From Trifolium pratense (Eukaryota; Streptophyta; Magnoliopsida; Fabales; Fabaceae), in the NCBI RefSeq assembly GCF_020283565.1, contig NC_060061.1:992001-1056000 (forward strand): a stretch of DNA of 64,000 nucleotides. The letters run 5' to 3'. The position numbers were made by a program, and so were the translations under genes. Below the pieces are notes generated by a model. It saw only the letters and a program-made list of their open reading frames with translations, had not been told where the DNA came from and did not search any database. Each line of letters starts with the position of its first letter. Position 1 is the stretch's first letter. Shown piece after piece: positions 36,062 to 46,996 of this stretch.

Positions 36062-36288
36062 CTTCATTCTATGCTTTTTATAAAAAACAAATCACATTTT
36101 TATTTATTCTATAATTAATGAATTTGGTCTAAACCAAATTCATTAGTTATTCAATAAATTTAAAATGTGACTTAGAGGGTCCCACAAAATTCGAGAGATT
36201 AGTCTCTGTAATTGCGTGCAGAGGATACCCAATTTATTCCAAATAAAATATGACTTAGAATGTTTCTTATAAAAAGAATTGGAGGTAG
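36062..36288. mobile_element. Stowaway-like MITE interrupted by a SINE fragment
   Basis: TA-flanked ends CTTCATTCTATGCTTTTTATAA and, in complement, CTACCTCCAATTCTTTTTATAA. The centre is a 13-bp perfect stem (TAATGAATTTGGT-CTAA-ACCAAATTCATTA). The right arm is split by 36177-36244, flanked by 15-mers AAAATGTGACTTAGA and AAAATATGACTTAGA (14 of 15 identical). Confidence 0.8.
36177..36244 (+). mobile_element. SINE 3' fragment
   Basis: GGGTCCCACAAAATTC...GAGATTAGTCTCTGTAATTGCG...GAGGATACCC. The same 3' module (GGGATTAGTCTCTGCAGTTGCG) occurs at 55264-55358. Flanked by a 15-bp direct duplication of the host MITE. Confidence 0.65.
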
Positions 36289-37054
36289 TATCTTATACAC
36301 ACATGTATATTATATTGTTAAGAGTTCTAGATTGAATAAGAAATTACTTGAAGATATTTTATAAGTGAAGATAATTCTCATATTCTAAGCCAGTTTTGCA
36401 GACATAGTTAAATTTAATATAATTTTAAGATGATATCAATGTCTAATTCAAGATCTGTTGGGTCACCGGTTATTAGGTTTTCTCTATCTCTCATTCAATG
36501 TGGAACTTTTAACATACTCACTACATCCAACATATCTTGAACCAGGTTTTGATGTCATCTTACAATTTTGAGTTGGGCTTACTCAACCTGTAAGATGACG
36601 ATTAATCCCACTTATAAATATATATTCGCTCCATCACACAAGCAGGACTCCGATTTGCTAAAGTTAAATCACACAATTTTCACACAGTTTCAGATCTGAG
36701 CCATTAATTATAGATCAAATAATTCAGGTAAATTCTATCATAAAATCACTTAAAACAATCTCAAACGTACGATTTGGATTAGACGACTCTGATCTAAAAA
36801 CTTTGTTGAAAACCTACAACATATAATCTAATCTGTTTCCACTTTCCACCACAAACACACATATATGGTGACCCCCCCCAAAAAGCCAATAAAAAACAAC
36901 AGAAAAAGGTTCAGTTGAGTACTACTAAAAGCAACGTACAGAAGCTTATAACAACACCTTTCCAGCTACTTCTTATTTTCTTTTCTTTCATAGATTCTTT
37001 TAAGTTGCTTTCAAATATAAATCACAAGAACTGTGCATGCAAATGAAACCCTAG
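36289..37054. other. upstream region of the zinc-finger gene
   Basis: AT-rich, with a retrotransposon-like scrap at 36440-36660 (CAATGTGGAACTTT, CTTACAATTTTGAGTTGGGCTTACTC and an inverted CTGTAAGATGACG). It probably contains distal promoter sequence of the gene at 37215, but no site can be named. Confidence 0.4.
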
Positions 37055-37055
37055 T

Positions 37056-37064
37056 TATAAATAG
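37056..37064 (+). promoter_or_regulatory. candidate TATA box of the zinc-finger gene
   Basis: TATAAATAG, 159 bases before the ATG. A second candidate, TATATAAA at 37118, lies 97 bases before it. Confidence 0.4.
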
Positions 37065-37214
37065 ACATCACTATATATTAATTAATTCAATTCCCTTTTC
37101 TAGCAATTTTTTTTCATTATATAAAGTTTCATCTACCAGCTAGTCCTTTTCTACATATTAGATCTCATTGTGACACTTTTTTTCCTATTCAATATTACTA
37201 TTGATCATCAAAAT

Positions 37215-38328
37215 ATGGAGGAATCTCAAAATATGATGTGGATGAAAAGGAAACAAGTCTTGAACTCACATATTGAAGAAGTACCATCATTTGAAGTTGG
37301 AGCTATGAACATGAACAACAAGTCTTGGGAGGAAAAAGCTTTTGCAGAAGATGCAGCTAGGATACTTGGTGGATGTATATGGCCTCCAAGATCTTACTCA
37401 TGTCATTTCTGTAAAAGAGAGTTTAGGTCTGCTCAAGCTTTAGGTGGTCACATGAATGTTCATAGAAGAGATAGAGCTAAGCTCAAACAAAGTCTTGGTC
37501 ACCATAATGAATTAGACCTTCATTCTCTTCATAAAAATCATTGTAAGTCTTCATTCTTCTTAACTATCGTTTTACAATTGTCTCTGAGAGGATTTGAACT
37601 CTATCTTTGAGGTTATAATGTCAAACTCTTATCAGTAAACTGACACCTGATGGACAATTGTAATTGAGTCTTCTTTAACTATCGTTCTACAATTGTCTCT
37701 AAGAGGATTTGAACTCTATCTTTAAGGTTATAATGTCAGACATACTCTTATCACTAAACTGACACCTGACGGACAATTGTAATCGAGTCTTCTCTAAGCT
37801 CGATTGTTAATGTTATCTTAACTTTTTATTTTTATTAATCATTACTCTAACTTTGTTGAAACAGTTACAACAAGCAGAGTTAACTCATCTTCTTGGCCAT
37901 CAACTATATCTAAACAAGAAAACTGTTTTGAGTCAAACATGTCTTCTTCATATTCTTCTTCAATTAGATGGGGAAATTATAACCACATGGTGTCTCATGA
38001 TTTTGAACCAAAAGGGTTACTAGTTAATGCAAGGGAACAAATTTTCAAAGGTTATAGTTGCAATGATTATGTTGAAACAAGTTTGTCTATGGGACAAAAT
38101 AATTCAATGTTTGGCCAAAAATTACTAACTGATGATTTTTGTGGGGACAAAGGAAGCAACACTTGTAAAAAACCAAGGACAAGTTCTATTTTTCATCACA
38201 AGCCATGTTTGAATGATAGATGTTTAACTTTTCAGTCTGCAGATCAGTTTGTGAATATTGGAATTAAGCCTGGAATGGAAGACTTGGATCTTGAACTCAG
38301 ACTAGGGAAATTAACACAGAAAGTTTAG
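37215..38328 (+). CDS. SUPERMAN-type C2H2 zinc-finger repressor with EAR motif
   Basis: Two exons, 37215-37542 and 37865-38328, joined in phase 1 (CATT|GTAAGT donor, AAACAG|TTACAA acceptor), give 263 residues. The single finger has ligands Cys63, Cys66, His79 and His83 and the plant-specific QALGGH motif (74-79). It is preceded by WPPRSYSC and followed by the basic [10 protein letters not shown]-terminal EAR repression motif, LDLELRL, spans about 250-256. The middle is Ser-rich. The architecture is that of the SUPERMAN / RABBIT EARS / ZFP10-11 group, which also includes the legume leaf regulator PALM1. Which orthologue this is cannot be decided from the sequence alone. The start is the first ATG of the conserved MEESQ N-terminus. 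Without splicing, translation would stop at 37610 and lose the EAR motif. Confidence 0.9.
37561..37790 (-). repeat. tandem pair of tRNA-like units inside the zinc-finger intron
   Basis: Two 115-bp direct copies (start 37561 and 37676). On the minus strand each reads GTGTCAGTTTAGTGATAAGAG (box-A-like) ... AGTTCAAATCCTCT (box-B-like) and is bounded by complementary CAATTGTC / GACAATTG. They look like tRNA-derived (SINE-head) sequence that has been tandemly duplicated, not functional tRNA genes. Confidence 0.65.
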
Positions 38329-39595
38329 TATATAGGACAAGAGAAATTGTAATGGAATATTAATTGTCAGTGTTTTGTCCTTTTTCTCTCTTCTATTAAT
38401 TAGGAGTACTCATCATGATGATGATGATAGATAAATATCTATGCAAGAACCTTTTCTTTGTCTAATCAAAACTTTGAAGGGAATGATAAGATTTCATTCT
38501 TTTCATGAAATGTTTAACTTTTTTATTTTAATGTTCAAGAAATGAAATGTTTAACTCGAATACTAATTAATTATGTCTTAGTAACATATGATAGTCTTAC
38601 TTCTTTATTTTTTCTTTAGTTCCATATATGATAGTCTTATTTTTTTTTTTTTTGGTACGTAGAATATGATAGTCTTATTTTATTTGTTGAATATGTAGAT
38701 TGATCACTTTAATTACCATTTTTGACAATTATATCTATATTTATATAAATTTATGATGACTTTTTGGACCAAGTTCATTGAAGGTAAATTGAACAAATAT
38801 ATTAATTAAATATAACAACATTATTGTAATCAATGTGTACAATTTGAGATCAAGTTGGACATGCAATTCAAAATTTAACAACATTATTAAATAAATATAA
38901 CAACATTATTGTAATCAATGTGTACAATTTATGATCAAGTTGGACATGCAATTCAAAATTTCTAAGATGTTAATGGAAATCTGGAATTTTTAGGCTAGGG
39001 TTTCACAATGAAAGGAGATGCAAAGAAATGCATAAACATATATTCAAATACACCAAGTTAGATTAATATACCAAGTTAACTTTCTTTGTATCCGATCTCC
39101 TCTCCTCTTCTATGATATTCAAATAAACCAAGCTAAAATTTTAAGGCGCAAATCCTACTTTTATTCGGGTTTGGCCGACGACACATGTAGGATAACACAT
39201 TTTGAAAGCTCTAATTTCTGGTGCTCGATCCATTGCCATTAAAAAGAAAACCAAGTTAATTGATTTATTTATGTTATAATCTGATCAAACCTAATTGAAT
39301 CATATAAAACTGTCTTGTAAAATAAAAATTGTCATCTATGTCACTTATAAACACATCTCCATAATATCTTTCATACCATGTGAGATTCTTAACCATTTAT
39401 ATTAATATCTTTATAGTTCTCAAATATATGTCTTATGTCTTTAGTAGAGTGGAAGATAATTTCTTATAAAAAAAATTTGGCGATAAGTAATAAACTCTCC
39501 CTAAAAAATTTAACACCGTTGTATACCCAAGTCAAGGATCGAACTCAAAACTTTGATTAAGTTAGAAGATACTCGCACCATCTCATCAAAATGGT
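38329..39595. other. 3' flank of the zinc-finger gene
   Basis: AT-rich. A tandem duplication at about 38812-38965 contains two copies of AACAACATTATTGTAATCAA ... TCAAGTTGGACATGCAATTC. No gene is seen. Confidence 0.55.
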
Positions 39596-39599
39596 TTTG

Positions 39600-40190
39600 G
39601 GTAGGAGTGCTCACGGTGCGGGTTGGTTCTGTTTTGAGCATAAAAGTCATCCTAACCGCGAGATAAAAATGTATGTGGTTCGATTGGTTTTTAAAAAGTC
39701 ATCCAAACCAAACCAAACCAAACCAAACCAAACCAATGCAGTTAGAGTTGATTCGGTTTGTGCGGTTTATCACGATATAAAAAATATGACAATATTCCCA
39801 ACTTGTTACAAAATAAACATAGCAAATTTTAATTTATTTTATTGTTTGCATGATACAATATGCATATACAAAAATTGCATATACATAATAATTTATTTTT
39901 AATACCAACAGTATACTTCTGGATCGCGTGAAATGATATGTTTTTATAGGCTACTGTTTTATGGACTCAATTTGGGTTGATTGCTAATAGTTGATAGAGT
40001 TAAGTTAAGTATTGCGGTTTGGTTTAGTTCGATTTTCTGAAATGAAAATCGCAAACCAAACCAAACTGTACGGTTTAGAAGAAGAAAATTGATCTGTGCG
40101 GTTAAAACTAAATGCGGTTTTTTACGGTTTTGGTTTGAATTAGTTCAATTTGCGGTTTTACTTTTGGATTGGTTCGGATACGATCACGGG
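39600..40190. mobile_element. CGGTTTGGTTTGG-rich transposon remnant
   Basis: Begins GTGCTCACGGTGCGGGTTGG and contains a run of AACCA pentamers (39709-39736). Further on it has CGGTTTGGTTTAGTTCG next to CGCAAACCAAACCAAAC (an internal inverted pair near 40014-40064), ending GGTTCGGATACGATCACGG. These words are typical of small plant hAT-like elements. Boundaries are uncertain. Confidence 0.45.
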
Positions 40191-42677
40191 ATTAATTTCT
40201 TCAACTTTGTTACTCTCTTTTCTCTTATATATCTATCTCTTTTCGTATACTTCTTTAATTAATATTTTTTTATAAGAATACCTTAGTTAATACTTACATT
40301 TGTCTTTAATCATATTATCCCTTACACATGTCTTATGTTTTTTTCTCACTTTAGTTCATAATTTCTTTAATTTATCTCTTTCTTTTCTGCATCTCTCATA
40401 TCCCAATAATCAATAGTATGATGTGTGAAGAACTTCACTTTACTTTAATAAAGAAAAAAATGGTAGAACAGCTGACAGTAACTGATAGTTATAAGTCACT
40501 TCAACAATATATATTCCAGAGAACTAACAGTGGTAACATGCACAAAATTATTCATAACCATTTTTAATTTACTTGGATATACCTGAAACTTACTTATGCT
40601 ACATCTCATCATTCCAATAAATTCCAATTCTGATAAGTTGTTTTCCACATGTTGCTTCTTAACACATCCAAAAATCCAACCAACCACACAGGAATTGTAC
40701 ATTAATTAATATATATATAGTACTATATATTAATTAATGAATTATATAGTTTGGTGAAAGACATCACATCAGTGGCTTTAGTAGCATGTCATTGTTTTTA
40801 CTCTTGGTGTGATATATCCATATCCATGTTATTAATTAGCTACTATAGTTATCTCTATAAAAATGTCAATTTCTTTGAAGCATGAAGCTGTTTCTGTTTG
40901 TGCTGTTCATGGTTTGTAGTAACTTAAAAACAGTGCAGTGTAATTTATAGTTACTAGTACCTTGTTATATGGACATGGATCTGCTGCTGTCCAAGTTACA
41001 AGAAGGATCACGTTGTTTTTAATCACAATCGTTGGTTTGAAATTAAACAGTTCAGATTACACGATCAACTATAACACAGTAACCATTGATCTAGATCGGA
41101 TGGCTCACAACCGTAACTGTGAGATGTCAAATCCAATATCCTTGTTATATATCCATTAAATATTTATTATTGTGACATTGACTGTTGCTCAAGAATACAC
41201 GGGAACGTCAGAAATGTCTTATTTTCAACCTTTCTTTCTAAGGAAATTTTATGAAATATATCGCTGTTGACTTAATGTTCTTTGCAGTTTTCTGATGTAA
41301 CTCAAAAGTCAATATACAATGGTTCTATTTGTTCTGATTATTTATTGGATTACGCTATAACATGTATATTAAGCACACATTATTTTTACTAAGTTTCTAT
41401 CATCTTTGTTTGGGAACATGCGGAGGAAATAAAGTGAGTTTTTATTCTCTTAACTCAATTTTTTCCATCACAAGAGTCAAAGATCGAAGTTCCAACCATT
41501 TACTTAAGGACCACTTATATAAGGGGTCCAAAATCCTTATCATTTGGAACAATTTATTGCTTGGCGGCACATGTTAAAGTAGCTAAACAAAGAAATTTTG
41601 CATTAAAAAATAATATTTAAAAAGTTAAATATTCCACAAATTTTATTTTATTTTTTATAGTAGAGAGGGCTAATGTCCAACGGGAAAAAAAGATTACACT
41701 GAAACCAGTCTCGAGGTCGTGATCCTCATTACATCAGATAATAAAAACTCTCTAACATGCGGAGGACAATCATCATAATATATATATAGTTTCTCTATCT
41801 AGGGTGCATCCAATATTTGCCAAAACATCTGCACACCGATTGGACTCATGGTATGCATCCAAACTTCCCACTTCATGTTCATCAATCTCTGAATATTTCA
41901 CACCAATGTCATACCAACCAACCCCTTCAGTCGACCCGTCTTAATCACTTGAACCACCACACTAGAATCTATATCTATATTGAGTTCAATAGCCATAAAC
42001 CTCAGACTTAGCATATTTTTACATTTGACTTCTTAGAATGCATGGTTACCTTTTCTAAATTCATTTTAATTTTTTATCTACCTGCCCATTAATAGAGTGA
42101 AATTAAGAGCATATGTAGAATTTCAGATTATATGTAGTTTCTTAACTTCTTTTTTTTTTTTTTTTTATTTCTATTGTTTAAGTGAAAACTAGTAAGACAC
42201 TATATATGTTTGATTTGAAGACACTAAAATTGGACTATAAGACACTAAAATTGTTCATGTGGGGTATTATTTATGATTATTTATTAATGCAACATTTTAT
42301 GCTTTGGCATTGTCTGATTTATGGCACTATATTAATATGTTTGATTTGAAGATACATATATGCAAGCAACTAGTGGAGAAAACTCACATGGGTGATGTAT
42401 GTATATTTATTGTTTGAATTCAGATAGGTATATACTTATAAGTGTTCTGCTTTAACTAGATTTTTCTTTATTTAGAGTGTTTTCATGTATGCAAGTTACT
42501 GTACAAACTATTTTTCTTTTGCTATATATTGCCACTGTAGCTGCCTAGCACAAACATTAGGAAATTTTCTAGCTCTTGGTAGTGAAAACAACTACACAAC
42601 ATTTTGTCTATATAATTAATCTTCTCTTCATTAATTGCTTGTGAATAACACTTTGACAAATTACCCTTCATATACTA
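40191..42677. other. intergenic; no gene seen
   Basis: AT-rich. Short open frames have no domains. The segment 42530-42600 (AGCTGC-TAGCACAA...GGAAATTTTCTAGCTCTTGG) recurs at 50538-50605, so it belongs to an undefined dispersed repeat. Confidence 0.45.
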
Positions 42678-42820
42678 CTTTCTGATTTTTTATAAGAAAC
42701 GGTTGACTTTTTAAGTTAATTGAATAATTAATGTATTTAGTCTATATTATAAATCAGATACATCAATTATTAATAAATCTAAAAAATTGATATGTTTCTT
42801 ATAAAATGGACCGAATAAAG
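42678..42820. mobile_element. Stowaway-like MITE
   Basis: TA-flanked ends CTTTCTGATTTTTTATAAGAAAC and, in complement, CTTTATTCGGTCCATTTTATAAGAAAC. About 143 bp. The centre TAATGTATTTAGTCTATATTATA matches the MITE at 44363. Confidence 0.75.
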
Positions 42821-43669
42821 TAAACATTTATCTTTTATTTTTAATGGCAAATTTTTAATTATTAACCATTAGCTCAACTAGCTTAAACAAGCATTGATCA
42901 ATCCCCTCACCCTTGCTTCCTAAACCTTCTTGTAATCACTGGTCTACAATCTCAAACCTTAATCCTTAGCTTAACTAGTTTAATCGGATTAACTTATCTA
43001 TTTTCTATATTATACCTCTTTGCTTATCCTAGCTATCTAAGTGGAGTTATTAATAATATAGAGCTATGAATGAATAGAGAATTTGATATTCTTTTTGGAA
43101 GGAAAAAAAATTATATAGATCTTTTGACAAATTGGAAATAGGAAGGGAGAGTGTCAACATGCACGTGATGGCAGTAGTAGATAACAAAATTATAATGAAT
43201 GATCAATGAATATCTCTCCGTGATTGTAAGTTTTGTTATTTTGTAGTAGTACCTATATGCCTACACATGTGAACGTGCCACATGATTAGTAGTATCCCTA
43301 CATTCATCAACCAATAATATCTCAATTCAACTCAAAACTGGACTTGCCTAAGTCAACTCGATGGTGTTTGGTTCCACACTTTGTCACCGCTGCTGCAGCA
43401 TCCAGCATGCATGTCTAGTAGTCTTTTTGTTTGACATGCTAATATTTGTAGCTTCATTGTAAACAAAAAATCTGTCGTGCTTCAATCAAATGTCGGGAAA
43501 AAATAAAAGAAAAAATTTAGATAGATTTTTAGTATTTTAGAGTATGGTTGGATATATATAGTTGTAAGAATATAATTATGTACGTGTCTTGATATGTTTT
43601 CTGAATAATATATAATATATAAATGTTTACTAAACTATTTAGGAAACTAATAATATATACTTACAGTAA

Positions 43670-46395
43670 ATTAATGCACACTAAAATATAGATAGAGGTG
43701 AAGAACACGAACATGACCGCGAGCAATTTTTTTAGAACAAAATGAATATTTATTTCGATGTGTTTCGTGAGTTTATGTTGGACTGAATTGCCGGAGAGAT
43801 AGATGACACTGACATTGTCACAGTAAACTAAAGTGGCATTGAGAATGGGACAATGTAATTTGAGAAGAAGATTATGTAACCAACATGATTCATAAACTAC
43901 ATTGGCGACTCCATAGTATTCGACTTCAGCACTAGAGCGAGATAATATGTAGGTTGTCGTTTGGAAGACTAAGAGGGTAAGTTAACCCTAAGAAACACAC
44001 AATAACTATAGAGGTAGATCGTCTTGCTTCCGTAAGAGATTAAGGAGGAAATAGATGAGGTATAAAGATATAAACCATATTAAGAGCATACATGTGGGTT
44101 TCCATGGGATTGTGCATGAAGATACATATTAGTTGAACTACATAGGGAATGTCTAGTCAAGTAAAAGTGTGATACCGAATGACACCTGCAAGACTGCGAT
44201 AGAGAGATGGATCCTCCAAAGGAATGCTATCAATGATACTCAACTTCAGGTTTGCGTCAACTTGGGTGAGGCACAATTTGCAGGATGACATGCCAGCACG
44301 AACAAGAATTTCTTCAACGTACTTCTCTTGTGAGAGAAAGAGAAATGATATATTGTCTCATACTCCCTCCGGTCGTAAATATAAGAGAAAATCCACTTTT
44401 TTAGATTCATTGACAATCTAATGTATTTGGTCTATATTATAGGCCAGATACATTGAATTATCAATGAATCTAAAAAGTAGATTGTCTATCATCAAAGGAA
44501 CTCGTAAGGATAGTACTATCAACATATAAGAGGAGGTATGCCATATGGGTGCATTTCTTGTAAATAAAGAGAGAGTGATCACAAATGATTTAAGAGAAAC
44601 CAATGGAGGAAATATAATCAGCAGAGCGTTTATACCATGCTCGAGGAGCTTGTTTGAGCCCATATAAGGATTTTCGCAGAAGACATACATATGATGCAAA
44701 TTTGTAGGGTCCTTAAAGCCTAACGATTGATGCATGTAGACTTTTCTTTAAGCTCACCATGAAGAAAGGTTCTTGACATCCAACTGATGAATTTGCCAAG
44801 ATTTAAAAATAGCAATATTGAGAACCGTTCAAATAGTTGCTAGTTTAACAACCAGACTAAAAGTTTCTCCACAATCAATATCAATTTGTAAGGACCGATG
44901 AAAAATGGGAGGAAAGGATTGTTGGTGGAGGTTGTGATGATGTAGTGGGGGTTGGGAAGAATGTGGGTAACATAATTGTGGGATGGGTCAAGTATGAGAA
45001 AGGGGGTGTCAGCCGGTTTGATGAGTTTGGAGTGGAGACAATGTTTGGTTGGTCCGAATTTGATGAGGGGACCGATCAATGGGATGATTTAATGGGATTT
45101 ACTTTGGGTCGCATTTTGTTTGAGTCAAGAGGCGGTCGATGACGTAAGGGGATATATCATTGTCTAGGAAGGCGTATGTGGTGGGTTGGGGGTATGCAAC
45201 AAACTATAATGATAAGAATTCACGAATGACAATGTAACATGTTTACCAAGAGGACAAGAATGAAAAAAACATGAATGTAGCTGCCTATGATTATTACATT
45301 CAATCAATTTATTTTGTCTAATTAAAACTTATTCTCCCGGATGACCTAAACGACCATGCCAAAGAGAATATGACAAAGCAGCAAAAGATGATGTAGGCTC
45401 AACTTTATTTGTGGAAGTGGTGCTAGTGGTATGGGGTGTAGGTCGCCTCTATTCTCACATCTCATTAAAGCTATCACCGTCTGAAAAGTCCATCATAGAA
45501 AAATTAAACGGCTCAAATTTAATCGAAACTTGATTATCTATATAGTGAATTTTCTAACTGATACAAAGGAGGTTGGGTGATGGTATGTTTGCAATACGAA
45601 GGCCATAGATTGGAACAAAATGGCCATTTCCTACTATGATTTTATTATTTTTTATCGATCAATTGAAAATAAGACGAGAGATTACCTTTTGAGGATGTCA
45701 TGTGAGAAGTAGCACTAGTATTCATATACCAAGACAAATTTGGATGAGCAAGACTGAGGGTGTGAATAACATTCTCGATGAAAGTTGGCCTGGGTGCATT
45801 GTCATTAAATTCATCTTGTGGTTATGGGCCAAGAATTCCTCTTTGTCGGACAACACTATTGGGCTATTCCAATTGTAAGATGGGTAAAGGCATGTTGGAA
45901 TGTTCCATGGGGCCCACTTAAGCGAAGGAGTCCATTGTTGCCTAGGTTGCTTTCCGCGATCGCCGTTTCGACCGCCTCTACCAGTGTCGCGGCCGCCACC
46001 ATTGATGTAGTTGATTTTCTTCCCGCAACCACGAGAGGGGTGCAACAATCCGGTTGTTCATGCTATTTGCAGAGTAGGACAAAGGAAGTGGATCGAACAA
46101 AGGTGTGAAAGAGGAAGAATCACAAGCAACACGTTGAAAGATAGTCAATTCGAGCTCTAGTCAGGATTTTCAGCAGCAAAAATGAGTAAAGGATCATGTT
46201 GTTGGATGTAGGTAACAAACCCGACATATGTGTCCATGAAGCCAAAGATCATTTTCAGAACCAAACGCGTGTTAGAAACTAGAGACTCAACATTTTCAAG
46301 TTGATAAGAGAGGAGTTTGAGACAGTTACAATATGCTTTGGTGGTGCGAAAATCCTCAAGGTTTGTGTTGCTAAACTGGTTTTCAAGTTGAACGA
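43670..46395 (-). mobile_element. decayed, truncated Ty1/copia retrotransposon
   Basis: Read on the minus strand from 46395 down. A gag (UBN2-type) piece carries [20 protein letters not shown] and [11 protein letters not shown] (about 46395-46140). An RG-rich linker with WAPWNIP follows (about 45990-45880), then a protease-like WYMNTSATSHM where the family has D and G (about 45735-45690). Next come GAG-pre-integrase LWHGRLGHPGE (about 45380-45340), reverse-transcriptase pieces (about 44740-44240) ending DPSLYRSLAG, and RNase H VEYYGVANVV...VYCDNVS (43924-43690). Stops, frameshifts, a missing integrase core (junction about 45240-45080) and absent LTRs show it is dead. A MITE lies inside the reverse-transcriptase region. 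Confidence 0.88.
44363..44480. mobile_element. Stowaway-like MITE inside the copia reverse transcriptase
   Basis: TA|CTCCCTCCGGTCGTAAATATA at the left, with an internal inverted pair (TTTTTTAGATTCATTGA / TCAATGAATCTAAAAAG). The canonical right end is missing, so it is 3'-truncated. Copia reading frames resume on both sides. Confidence 0.7.
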
Positions 46396-46996
46396 CACTT
46401 GAACTATCACTTTAGTTTTATAGAGTCGGCTCTAAACACTATGACAAACAAAAGGGGGTTGTACTATTTTTAATTTTGTCCAAATGTAATGGTCTTCGGC
46501 ACCTTAAACTTGTCGTCAGGTGTTTGATCCTAACTTCAACGTATGAAAAAAAAAATTAGTTGAAATGTGAGAATTCATCTTATATATCCCACGAAATTCT
46601 TTGGCGGAGATTAATCAATCATTGTAAACATCAGTAAAACTTTTGTACTTATAATATGATCAAAAAGAAAAGGTAAAGCTAAGAGGAAATAAAAAAATAT
46701 TTCACTATTATTCACTTGATTGATTAAAAATCTAAACCAAAAACCTTTCTTCTGCTTTTTTTTTTTGTCAACAAGCAAAAACCTTTCTTAAGATGTTTCT
46801 TAGGCCCATGTGAAGGTGATTAATTTTTTTTTTTTTTACGCAAGATCATTAAAATAAGTAGGCCCAAATTTTGTTCCTCAAATTGGGACATAAAACGGCG
46901 TCGTTTGATGTGTGGTATCTAACAGTAAACTACAGTACATACACTACACACACACGTTCACCATCCTCGCGAGATAAGCTTGTAAAAACAACAACA

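Noticed and set aside
37575..37779. Possible genuine tRNA genes in the zinc-finger intron
   Set aside because: Box-like words are present, but the anticodon loop is too long and the T-stem is imperfect. More likely tRNA-derived repeat sequence.
44840..45142. Open frames on both strands around 44.8-45.1 kb
   Set aside because: They fall within the decayed copia element and reflect its linker region, not separate genes.
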